Shown here: one piece after another, positions 1 to 6,465 of the stretch
How positions within the stretch are numbered: position 1 is the stretch's first letter
Layout of the letters: each line of letters begins with the position of its first letter
From: an uncultured Bacilli bacterium
GTDB taxonomy: Bacteria > Bacillota_I > Bacilli_A > ML615J-28 > CAG-313
Direction: 5' to 3'
DNA length: 10,264 bases
NCBI GenBank assembly: GCA_904501965.1
Contig: CAJGCS010000033.1
Location: forward strand, 1-10,264
Notes under the pieces: model-generated
Told to the model about the DNA's origin: nothing
The model's database searches: none
The model's input: the letters and a program-made list of their open reading frames with translations, nothing else
Position numbers and translations under genes: made by a program

Positions 1-2
1 TA

Positions 3-434
3 TTAATTTTACAATATGAATCATTCATAGTGTATGCAGAAAAATATGGTGATTTTGATAGCAATCCTTATCATATGACACTAGAAAGAATGCATTTCAA
101 TATTAAATATCGCTTTGGACAATACTATAAAATTATCGATGTTGAGAAAAATGATATTGTCGGAGGTATATTTGGGTTTGATTTGGATCAACCAAATGTA
201 ATGAAAATAGCTCAATTTTATCTTAAAGATGAATATCGTTCTAAAGGATATGGACATAAAATAATAGATGAGTTTATGGAGAAAAACCCTCAAGTAAAAA
301 CATGGTATGTTGATACAATTTTACAAGAGGAATATAATGTTGAGTTTTATAAAAAAGTTGGCTTTGAAATAATAGATGAAGAGGAAGAACACGAAGGATT
401 AACATTTGTAACATTAATAAAAAAGGTTAAGTAG
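3..434 (+). CDS. GNAT-family N-acetyltransferase, 5' end outside the window
   Basis: A cytoplasmic acetyl-CoA-dependent N-acetyltransferase of the GNAT superfamily. The acyl acceptor is unknown. The acetyl-CoA pyrophosphate-binding motif A is visible as RSKGYG (nt 237-254), preceded by the usual beta strand IAQFYLKDEY. The motif B segment NVEFYKKVGF lies at nt 336-365, followed by a final beta strand. The reading frame stays open from a GTG at 30 back to the left edge (residues LILQYESFI precede it), so the true start almost certainly lies before the window; 143 residues are visible against a usual 140-180. It ends with TAG at 432-434, seven bases before msrA, so the two are probably cotranscribed. 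The fold assignment is firm. The substrate could be an amine, a protein N-terminus or an antibiotic, and nothing here decides. Confidence 0.8.
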   Translation, partial: LILQYESFIVYAEKYGDFDSNPYHMTLERMHFNIKYRFGQYYKIIDVEKNDIVGGIFGFDLDQPNVMKIAQFYLKDEYRSKGYGHKIIDEFMEKNPQVKTWYVDTILQEEYNVEFYKKVGFEIIDEEEEHEGLTFVTLIKKVK

Positions 435-441
435 GTGGATT

Positions 442-927
442 ATGAGTAAGATAATTTATGTTGCAGGCGGATGCTTTTGGGGTATTGAAAAGTACTTTCA
501 AATGGTTAAAGGAATTACATTTACAGAATGCGGATATGCTAATGGTAATATTGAAAATCCTAAATATGAAGAACTGAAAAAAGGAATTGCAACCCATGCA
601 GAAGTTGTAAAGCTTGAATATGATGATGGGAAAATATCGCTTAATAACATTTTAGAACATTTCTTCGAACTTGTTAATCCATTCACATTAAATGAGCAAG
701 GAATCGATAAAGGAATACAATATCGATCAGGTATTTATTGTATTAATGATGAAGATTTTAAAGAGGCAAAAGCCTTCTTCGAACATATGCAAACATTCTT
801 TGAAGAAAAGATTGTTGTTTCGGTTGAACCACTTCAAAATTATTATCGTGCAGAAGAATATCATCAAGATTATTATAATAAAAAACCTGAGTGTTTAGAA
901 AGCTGTCCTTTATTTAAAAAATCATAA
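442..927 (+). CDS. msrA: Peptide methionine-S-sulfoxide reductase MsrA
   Basis: Reduces the S-epimer of methionine sulfoxide in proteins and free methionine, repairing oxidative damage in the cytosol with electrons from thioredoxin. The catalytic motif GCFWG is at residues 10-14 with the nucleophile Cys11. Other family blocks follow: GYANG (31-35), THAEVVKLEYD (51-61), GIDKGIQYRSGIY (87-99) and YYRAEEYHQDYY (134-145). Two C-terminal cysteines, Cys151 and Cys155, are well placed to be the resolving residues. At 161 residues it is a full-length single-domain MsrA; no MsrB domain is fused. The start ATG at 442 is supported by AGGTGG at 433-438, which overlaps the stop of the acetyltransferase gene, so translation is probably coupled. 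No terminator with a T-tract follows it. Confidence 0.95.
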   Translation: MSKIIYVAGGCFWGIEKYFQMVKGITFTECGYANGNIENPKYEELKKGIATHAEVVKLEYDDGKISLNNILEHFFELVNPFTLNEQGIDKGIQYRSGIYCINDEDFKEAKAFFEHMQTFFEEKIVVSVEPLQNYYRAEEYHQDYYNKKPECLESCPLFKKS

Positions 928-934
928 TATTTGT

Positions 935-948
935 AAGCAATATTGCTT
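935..948. repeat. 14-bp perfect palindrome overlapping the rpsB -35 box
   Basis: AAGCAATATTGCTT is a perfect inverted repeat whose right end overlaps the -35 hexamer of the rpsB promoter. It is nested inside a second inverted repeat, ATTTGTA at 929-935 with TACAAAT at 957-963. There is no T-tract after it, so it is not a standard intrinsic terminator for msrA. It could be an operator or chance symmetry in AT-rich DNA. Confidence 0.4.
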
Positions 949-974
949 GAAAAATATACAAATTGTGGTATAAT
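947..974 (+). promoter_or_regulatory. Sigma-A-type promoter of the rpsB-tsf-pyrH-frr operon
   Basis: A -35 box TTGAAA (947-952) and a perfect -10 box TATAAT (969-974) are separated by 16 bp. The -10 is of the extended type, with TGG directly upstream (966-968). The predicted transcription start is near 981, about 114 bases before the rpsB start, and coincides with the first base of the outermost stem of the leader. Confidence 0.8.
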
Positions 975-980
975 AATTAA

Positions 981-1060
981 TGGCAAAAAATACTCATAAA
1001 AGTTGAACATACCGTCTAGTGCATATTTGTGGCGGGGTGTAGTGATACTTTTAGCGGCCA
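981..1060 (+). promoter_or_regulatory. Structured mRNA leader of rpsB, candidate S2 autoregulatory element
   Basis: Three helices can be nested by hand. P0 pairs UGGC 981-984 with GCCA 1057-1060. P1 pairs AAAAGU 998-1003 with ACUUUU 1047-1052. P2 pairs 1007-1016 with 1031-1040, with one A-G mismatch (1011/1036) and two G-U pairs, closing a 14-nt loop at 1017-1030. The locally G-rich stretch at 1031-1037 is striking in this AT-rich DNA. No T-tract follows, so it is not an attenuator of the usual kind. Ribosomal-protein operons, including rpsB in other bacteria, are often controlled by leaders that bind the encoded protein. That S2 binds this one is inference, and the pairings were found by eye without energy calculation. 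Confidence 0.5.
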
Positions 1061-1094
1061 AAAACAAAATAAAATAGAAAAGAGGAAAATTAAA

Positions 1095-2168
1095 ATGTCA
1101 GTAATTACAATGAAACAATTACTAGAAGCTGGTGTTCATTTCGGTCATCATACTCGCCGTTGGAACCCTAAAATGAAAGAGTATATTTTTGGAGAAAGAA
1201 ATGGTGTTTATATCATTGACCTTCAAAAAACAGCTGATAAGATTGAAGAAGCTTATGCAGCAATGGTAGATATCGTACGTAATAATAACAAAGTATTATT
1301 CGTTGGTACTAGAAAACAAATCCAAGATATTATTAAAGAAGAAGCACAACGTGCTGGCCAATACTACGTTGATAAACGTTGGTTAGGTGGTACAATGACT
1401 AACTTCAAAACTATCCGTAAATCAATTGCTAAATTATACAGAATTGAAGAAATGGAAAAAGATGGTACTTTTGATAAATTACCTAAAAAAGAAGTTATCG
1501 CTTTAAAGAAAGAACAAGTTAAATTAGAAGGTTTCTTTGGTGGTATTAAAGAAATGCAACAAACTCCTGGTGCATTATTCGTAGTAGATCCAAAGACTGA
1601 ACATAATGCTGTTGCAGAAGCTCGTAAATTACACATCCCAGTATTCGGTTTAGTAGATACTAACTGTGATCCAGATGACGTTGATTATGTAATTCCTGCA
1701 AACGATGACGGTGTTAGAGCTGTTAGATTAATCGTTGGTGTAATGGCTAACGCTGTACTTGAAGGTTTAGGCGAAGCTGTTGAACCTTATGCACTTCCTG
1801 AAGAAGAAAAAACTGAAGAACAAAAAGCTCCAAGACAACCTAGAGGTCAAAAACCTCAAAGAGCTCCAAGAGCACCTAAAGCTGAAGCACAACCTGCAGC
1901 TGAAGAAGCACAACCAGTAGCTGAAGAAGCACCAGTTGAAGCTGCTCCAGTTGAAGCTGCACCAGTTGAAGAAGCTCCAAAAGCAAAAAGAGCTCCAAGA
2001 GCAAAAAAAGTAGAAGCTGAAGCTGCACCTGCAGAAGAAGCACCAAAAGCAAAAAGAGCTCCAAGAGCTAAAAAAGTAGAAGCTGAAGCTGCACCTGCAG
2101 AAGAAGCACCAAAAGCAAAAAGAGCTCCAAGAGCTAAAAAAGCTGAAGCTCAAGAAGCTGCTGAATAA
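1095..2168 (+). CDS. rpsB: Small ribosomal subunit protein uS2 with long repetitive C-terminal tail
   Basis: Structural protein of the 30S subunit, on the solvent side near the mRNA exit. The core is canonical: LLEAGVHFGHHTRRWNPKM at residues 9-27, RWLGGTMTNF at 95-104 and DTNCDPDDVDYVIPANDD at 188-205. The core ends near residue 231; bacterial S2 is usually 230-260 residues, but this protein has 357. The extra roughly 125 residues are rich in Ala, Pro, Glu, Lys and Arg. They contain short VEAAP units and then three 22-residue repeats of the type EEAPKAKRAPRAKK (residues 292-357). The tail is probably disordered. ATG at 1095 is chosen because it gives the standard S2 N-terminus and has AGAGGA at 1081-1086. 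The GTG at 1029 in the same frame would translate the leader. First gene of the translation operon. Confidence 0.97.
   Translation: MSVITMKQLLEAGVHFGHHTRRWNPKMKEYIFGERNGVYIIDLQKTADKIEEAYAAMVDIVRNNNKVLFVGTRKQIQDIIKEEAQRAGQYYVDKRWLGGTMTNFKTIRKSIAKLYRIEEMEKDGTFDKLPKKEVIALKKEQVKLEGFFGGIKEMQQTPGALFVVDPKTEHNAVAEARKLHIPVFGLVDTNCDPDDVDYVIPANDDGVRAVRLIVGVMANAVLEGLGEAVEPYALPEEEKTEEQKAPRQPRGQKPQRAPRAPKAEAQPAAEEAQPVAEEAPVEAAPVEAAPVEEAPKAKRAPRAKKVEAEAAPAEEAPKAKRAPRAKKVEAEAAPAEEAPKAKRAPRAKKAEAQEAAE
1968..2165 (+). repeat. Three in-frame 66-bp tandem repeats in the rpsB 3' end
   Basis: Units start at 1968, 2034 and 2100 and each encodes 22 residues. Units 1 and 2 differ at only two bases, both synonymous third positions. 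Unit 3 matches unit 2 for its first 43 bases and then diverges into the C-terminus AEAQEAAE. Near identity at the DNA level suggests recent duplication and a copy number that may vary between strains. Any whole-unit change keeps the frame. Confidence 0.95.
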
Positions 2169-2194
2169 TTAAAATTTTAAGGAGATAATTAATA

Positions 2195-3085
2195 ATGATT
2201 ACTGCTGCATTAGTAAAAGAATTAAGAGAAAAAACTGGCGCTGGTATGATGGACTGCAAAAAAGCATTACAAGAATGTAACGCAGATTTACAAGCAGCTG
2301 TTGACTGGTTAAGAGAAAAAGGTATTGCTAAAGCTGCTAAAAAAGCAGAACGTATTGCTGCTGAAGGTTTATGTGAAGTAGCAGTTAATGGTAATACTGC
2401 ATATGTATTTGAATTAAATGCTGAAACTGACTTCGTTGCTAAAAACGAAAAATTCATCAAAATCTTAGAACAAATTTCTCAAATTTGTGTTGAAAATAAC
2501 TGTCAAACAGTTGAAGAAATTTTAGCTGCTACACTTGAAGGACAAACTGGTAATGATATCATCGTTGCTGCTACAGCTACAATCGGTGAAAAAATTAGTT
2601 TACGTCGTTTAGCTGTTGTTAACAAAGCTGATGATGAAGTATTTGGTATTTACAAACACAATGGTGGTAAAATCCTTGTTGTTTCTGTAATCAAAGGAAC
2701 TGATGCATCTGTTGCAAAAGATATTTGCATGCACGTTGCAATGTACAACCCTCGTTACTTAGATGAAACTCAAGTTGATCCAGAAGTTATCGAACACGAA
2801 AGAAAAGTTTTAGTTGCTGAAGCTAAACAACAAAATCCTGATAAACCAGAAGCTATTTTAGAAAAAATGGTTGAAGGCCGTATCCGTAAATTCAAAAAAG
2901 AAATTTGCTTAGTTGACCAAGCATTCGTTAAAGATCCAAGTGTAAGTGTTGCTCAATATTTAGCAAGCAAAAACACTCAAGCTGTTGCTTACTTACGTTA
3001 TGAAGTTGGCGAAGGTATGGAAAAACGTAACGAAGACTTCGCTGCAGAAGTTGCTGCTGCTGCCGCTGCTGCTGCAAAACACTAA
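2195..3085 (+). CDS. tsf: Translation elongation factor EF-Ts
   Basis: Cytosolic nucleotide exchange factor that releases GDP from EF-Tu during elongation. The N-terminal UBA-like domain carries the first signature LREKTGAGMMDCKKAL (residues 10-25). The second signature NAETDFVAKN (75-84) contains the TDFV residues that contact EF-Tu. The rest is the core and coiled-coil/dimerisation region, including the second subdomain around YNPRYLDE. At 296 residues it has normal length for the family. The start has an excellent AAGGAG (2179-2184) ten bases upstream, 26 bases after the rpsB stop. The C-terminus ends in eight consecutive alanines followed by Lys-His, echoing the Ala-rich tail of the neighbouring S2. 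Second gene of the operon. Confidence 0.98.
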   Translation: MITAALVKELREKTGAGMMDCKKALQECNADLQAAVDWLREKGIAKAAKKAERIAAEGLCEVAVNGNTAYVFELNAETDFVAKNEKFIKILEQISQICVENNCQTVEEILAATLEGQTGNDIIVAATATIGEKISLRRLAVVNKADDEVFGIYKHNGGKILVVSVIKGTDASVAKDICMHVAMYNPRYLDETQVDPEVIEHERKVLVAEAKQQNPDKPEAILEKMVEGRIRKFKKEICLVDQAFVKDPSVSVAQYLASKNTQAVAYLRYEVGEGMEKRNEDFAAEVAAAAAAAAKH

Positions 3086-3111
3086 TTAAGCTAAAAAAAT
3101 AAGGAGGCATC

Positions 3112-3816
3112 ATGAAACGTGTAGTTTTAAAAATAAGTGGTGAAGCTCTTGCTAATCAAGGTGGTTGTGGTATTAATCCAAAATATATTAGCAAAATAGC
3201 TTTAGAGATTAAAACATTACATGACAAAGGCGCACAAATCGGTATTGTTAACGGTGCTGGTAATATGTGGCGTGGTCGTGATGCAAAAGAATATGGGATG
3301 CCTAGAACACATGCTGACTATATGGGTATGTTAGGCACAGTATTTAATAGCTTAGCTTTACAAAGTGCCCTTGAAAATTTAGGCCTTGAAGTAAAAGTTA
3401 TGTCTGCTTTATCTGTTCCAGCTGTTGCTGAAGATTATAATTCTAAACGTGCAAAAGCATATTTAGAAGAAAATAAAATTGTAATATTTGCTGGAGGAAC
3501 TGGAAGTCCATTTTTCTCAACTGACACAACAGCTGCTTTAAGAGCTGCTGAAGTAAATGCTGAGTATATCCTAATGGCGAAAAACGGGGTAGATGGTGTT
3601 TATGATTCTGACCCTAGAAAAAATAAAGATGCTAAAAGATATTCACACCTTACATTTGATGACTTAGTAAATCAACATTTACAAGTAATGGACTTAACTG
3701 CTGCTACACTTTGTAGCGAAAATGATATTAAGATTGTCGTATTTGATATGAATGTTGAAGGAAACATTTCTAAAGTATATGAAGATCATAGTATCGGAAC
3801 ATTAATCGAAAAATAG
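3112..3816 (+). CDS. pyrH: UMP kinase
   Basis: Phosphorylates UMP to UDP with ATP, feeding RNA, DNA and nucleotide-sugar synthesis; bacterial members are cytosolic hexamers of the amino-acid-kinase fold. Visible family blocks are LKISGEAL (residues 6-13), GAGNMWRG (48-55; UMP-binding glycine loop), RTHADYMGMLGTVFNSLALQ (65-84), GTGSPFFSTDTTAALRA (129-145; acceptor and phosphate binding) and DGVYDSDPRK (161-170; nucleotide binding). The 234 residues match the usual 235-245. The SD sequence AAGGAGG (3101-3107) sits only four bases from the ATG but is a near-perfect anti-SD match. Third gene of the operon; its TAG stop is part of the ribosome binding site of frr. Confidence 0.98.
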   Translation: MKRVVLKISGEALANQGGCGINPKYISKIALEIKTLHDKGAQIGIVNGAGNMWRGRDAKEYGMPRTHADYMGMLGTVFNSLALQSALENLGLEVKVMSALSVPAVAEDYNSKRAKAYLEENKIVIFAGGTGSPFFSTDTTAALRAAEVNAEYILMAKNGVDGVYDSDPRKNKDAKRYSHLTFDDLVNQHLQVMDLTAATLCSENDIKIVVFDMNVEGNISKVYEDHSIGTLIEK

Positions 3817-3826
3817 GAGAAAAAAC

Positions 3827-4384
3827 ATGCCTCAACAAATTATTAGTCAATGCGAAAGCAAAATGCAAAAAGATATTGAATTCTTAAAAAAAGATTTTGC
3901 TACTATTAGAACAGGAAAAGCTAATCCAAATATCTTAAATGGTATTTCTGTTGAATATTATGGTGTTCCTACACCTATTAACCAAATTGCAAGTGTTTCT
4001 GTTCCAGAACCACAAGCTATTGTTATTAAACCTTACGATAAGTCAATTTTAAAAGCAATTGAAAAAGCTATTCAAACAGCTGATTTAGGATTTAACCCTC
4101 TTAACAATGGTGAAATCGTTAGAATCCCTATTCCTGCTTTAACAGAACAAACTCGTAAAGAATTAGTAAAAGATGCTAAAAAAGTTTCTGAAAATCATAA
4201 AGTTGTTATTAGAAATTTACGTCGTGATGCAATGGAACAACTTAAAAAATTAGAAAAAGACAGTTTAATTTCTGAAGATGAATTAAAGAGAAATTCAGAT
4301 AAAGTTCAAAAAATAACTGATCAATACATTGCAAAAATTGACGCTGAAACTAAAGCAAAAGAACAAGACATTATGTCAATTTAA
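3827..4384 (+). CDS. frr: Ribosome recycling factor
   Basis: Splits post-termination ribosomes together with EF-G, in the cytosol. The 185-residue length is exactly typical. Domain I helix residues include IRTGKANP (27-34). Domain II carries YYGVPTPINQIASV (44-57) and IPIPALTEQTRKELVK (100-115). The last helices include the conserved IRNLRRDA (128-135). AGGAG at 3815-3819 shares bases with the pyrH stop codon and lies seven bases before the ATG, so frr translation is probably coupled to pyrH. Last gene of the ribosomal operon: a strong intrinsic terminator begins 12 bases after its stop. Confidence 0.98.
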   Translation: MPQQIISQCESKMQKDIEFLKKDFATIRTGKANPNILNGISVEYYGVPTPINQIASVSVPEPQAIVIKPYDKSILKAIEKAIQTADLGFNPLNNGEIVRIPIPALTEQTRKELVKDAKKVSENHKVVIRNLRRDAMEQLKKLEKDSLISEDELKRNSDKVQKITDQYIAKIDAETKAKEQDIMSI

Positions 4385-4395
4385 TAAGTATAATT

Positions 4396-4423
4396 AATTC
4401 ACCCGTATTCGGGTGAATTTTTT
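4396..4423 (+). terminator. Intrinsic terminator after frr
   Basis: A perfect 10-bp stem, AATTCACCCG (4396-4405) with CGGGTGAATT (4410-4419), has a TATT loop and runs into six Ts (4418-4423). It ends the rpsB-tsf-pyrH-frr transcript and separates it from the lipid operon that follows. Confidence 0.93.
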
Positions 4424-4433
4424 CATTTATATA

Positions 4434-4456
4434 AGGTAATGTAAAACCCATTACTT
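4434..4456. promoter_or_regulatory. Inverted repeat upstream of the lipid operon, possible operator
   Basis: GTAATG (4436-4441) is repeated inverted as CATTAC (4449-4454) with a 7-base spacer; an extra A-T and a G-T pair extend the symmetry to 4434-4456. It abuts and partly overlaps the predicted -35 box at 4455. The position suits a repressor or activator site. It does not obviously match the published consensus of FapR or FabT as I recall them. Confidence 0.35.
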
Positions 4457-4483
4457 GCAAAAATGCATAAAAAATGATATATT
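4455..4483 (+). promoter_or_regulatory. Promoter of the five-gene lipid-acylation operon
   Basis: TTGCAA (4455-4460) and TATATT (4478-4483) have a 17-bp spacer, and a TG at 4475-4476 gives an extended -10. The transcript would start near 4490, about 26 bases before the first start codon. A better -10 hexamer, TATAAT at 4489-4494, also exists but has only CATAAA in -35 position, so it is the second choice. Confidence 0.6.
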
Positions 4484-4515
4484 ATGTCTATAATTAGATA
4501 ATTTGAGGGTATCTT

Positions 4516-6462
4516 ATGAGTGTACAAAAATTAATAGAAACAAGACTTTCCAAGTTAAGTGACAATGGAAATACCATTAAAGCTTATTTTGATATTGTTC
4601 ATGATGATGATCAAGTGTTATTTTGTGAGATTGTTAGTAATGATAATATTAATCGTTTAACTTATAAAGATGTAAAAGAATACTCTTATAAAATGGGAAG
4701 TTATTTCGAAGAACTTTTAAAAGATGTACCAAAATCTGCTTTTGTTGGTTTAATGATGGAAAATCGTCTTGAGTTTATCACTTGTTTTTATGGTCTTTTA
4801 ATGGCTGGTTATAAACCAATGCTTTTTAATGTAAAACTTAGTAAAGAACTTAATGATGAAATTATTGAAAGAATTAATATTAAATATATTATTGCAGATA
4901 AAGACTATAATGTAAATGCACAAATTGTTAATATTTCTTCTTTTGACTATAGTAGTATTAAAAATATTAAAAATGAATTTAGTTGGGAAGATGAATTTGC
5001 AATATCAACTTCTGCTACTTCGCTTAACATTAAAATTTGTGTTTATGATGGCGCATCTATTTGTGAACAAATTAATAATATGAAAGGTATTTTTAAAACA
5101 AATAGTATTATTGGTACAGGATATAAAGGGCAAATTAAACATTTAGCTTTTCTTCCTTTGTATCATATCTTCGGACTAATGGCTGAATATTTTTGGTTTA
5201 TATTAATTAAATCAAGTTTTGTTTTCTTAACAGAACCAACAAGCGAAAACATGATTAAAGCAATAAGAGAACAAAAAATAACACATATTTTTGCGGTACC
5301 ACTTTTATGGAATGCAATCTATAAAAAAGTAATAAAAGAAGTTGAGTCAAAAGATGCTAAAACTAAAGAAAAATTCTATAGTGGTATAAATATTAGTTTA
5401 ACTCTTCAATCAACTATTCCTGGAGCTGGTATTAAGCTTGCAAGACATTTATTTAAAGATGTTCGTGCAAAATTATTTGGTGAATCACCAACATTCTTAG
5501 TATCTGGTGGATCTGATATTCCAGAAGAGACAATAAAAATAATGAATGGTCTTGGATACCAATTATTTAATGGTTATGGCATGAGTGAAATTGGTATAAC
5601 ATCAGTTGAACTTTCATCAAAAGCTAGTCAAAGAATAAAGGCATCAATTGGTAAACCTTTTGATAAAGTAGAATATAAGATTAGTGAAGAAGGAAATTTA
5701 CTTGTAAAAAGTAAAGGATTATGTAAAAGAATTATTACTAAAACAAGCGATGAATTAATTAATAAAGATGAATACTTTAATACAGGCGACTTTGCAAAAG
5801 TTGTTGATGGAAGTTATTATGTTCTTGGTAGAAGTGATGATGTTGTATTAACAGAAAATGGAGAAAAGATTAATCCAAACTTAATCGAAAAAGAACTAAA
5901 CATTCCATACGTAGATAAATACTCAGTTCTTGGTATTAAAAAAGGTGATAAAGAATATTTATCACTGTTACTAGAATTAGATAAATCAATTGATCAAGAT
6001 AAAATTTATAGATTAATTAGCAGTGTTTCAGAAAATTTAAAATACATTGAAGAATATAATTATCATATTGAAAAAGTTTATTATACATATGATAAATTAA
6101 CTACACCTTCAATGATTAAAATATCAAGAAAAGCAATAGTTAAATGGATTAGCGAAGGTAGTATGACAATTCATGAACTAAATGAACTAAAAACACTTAC
6201 TGATCAAAGTTTAACTTTAGAACAAATAGAATTAGCTAAAATAGTTACTAATATTTTCAAAGAAACACTTGATTTATGTTTAGAAGATATAAAACTTGAA
6301 AGCCATTTTGTTTTTGATTTGGGTGGAACAAGTTTAGATTATTTAACATTATTATCAAAATTAAATGAGGAATTTAATATTGAATTTAATAGTAATGGTG
6401 AAAACTGTAATACAGTAATCGAATTTACTAATTATATTATTTCTCATAAAAACCGAGGGTAA
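4516..6462 (+). CDS. Acyl-adenylate-forming ligase fused to an acyl carrier domain
   Basis: ANL-superfamily enzyme (acyl-CoA/acyl-ACP synthetase type) expected to activate a carboxylic acid, probably a fatty acid, as acyl-AMP and pass it to a phosphopantetheine thiol. Seen along its 648 residues: FLPLYHIFGL (212-221), NGYGMSE (352-358; adenine/acyl-adenylate loop), FNTGD (421-425; ribose-binding Asp425), GRSDDVVLTENGEKINP (438-454; hinge region), and IKISRK (534-539) with Lys535 in the place of the catalytic C-terminal lysine. Residues 567-645 form a carrier domain with DLGGTSLDYL, whose Ser606 should carry phosphopantetheine. Odd point: the P-loop, normally TSGTTGxPK, reads TSATSLNIK (165-173), losing both glycines and the proline but keeping Thr/Ser and Lys. 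Start: ATG six bases after GAGGG (4505-4509). First gene of its operon. Substrate unknown; an amino acid or aryl acid is possible but the PlsC neighbours favour a fatty acid. Confidence 0.85.
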   Translation: MSVQKLIETRLSKLSDNGNTIKAYFDIVHDDDQVLFCEIVSNDNINRLTYKDVKEYSYKMGSYFEELLKDVPKSAFVGLMMENRLEFITCFYGLLMAGYKPMLFNVKLSKELNDEIIERINIKYIIADKDYNVNAQIVNISSFDYSSIKNIKNEFSWEDEFAISTSATSLNIKICVYDGASICEQINNMKGIFKTNSIIGTGYKGQIKHLAFLPLYHIFGLMAEYFWFILIKSSFVFLTEPTSENMIKAIREQKITHIFAVPLLWNAIYKKVIKEVESKDAKTKEKFYSGINISLTLQSTIPGAGIKLARHLFKDVRAKLFGESPTFLVSGGSDIPEETIKIMNGLGYQLFNGYGMSEIGITSVELSSKASQRIKASIGKPFDKVEYKISEEGNLLVKSKGLCKRIITKTSDELINKDEYFNTGDFAKVVDGSYYVLGRSDDVVLTENGEKINPNLIEKELNIPYVDKYSVLGIKKGDKEYLSLLLELDKSIDQDKIYRLISSVSENLKYIEEYNYHIEKVYYTYDKLTTPSMIKISRKAIVKWISEGSMTIHELNELKTLTDQSLTLEQIELAKIVTNIFKETLDLCLEDIKLESHFVFDLGGTSLDYLTLLSKLNEEFNIEFNSNGENCNTVIEFTNYIISHKNRG

Positions 6463-6465
6463 ATT

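Noticed and set aside
30..32. GTG at 30 as the start of the acetyltransferase gene
   Set aside because: The frame remains open to the window edge, no ribosome binding site precedes the GTG, and the N-terminal part of a GNAT domain would be cut. The gene most likely begins outside the window.
935..948. Palindrome after msrA as an intrinsic terminator
   Set aside because: No T-tract follows on either strand and it overlaps the rpsB -35 box.
1029..1094. In-frame GTG start upstream of rpsB adding 22 residues
   Set aside because: It lies within the structured leader, has no ribosome binding site, and the added residues do not belong to S2. ATG at 1095 gives the standard N-terminus and has AGAGGA upstream.
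1767..2153. Long antisense open frames over the rpsB tail
   Set aside because: They are the mirror of the low-complexity repeats (runs of Ser, Phe, Cys, Trp or Leu) with no ribosome binding site or plausible protein character.
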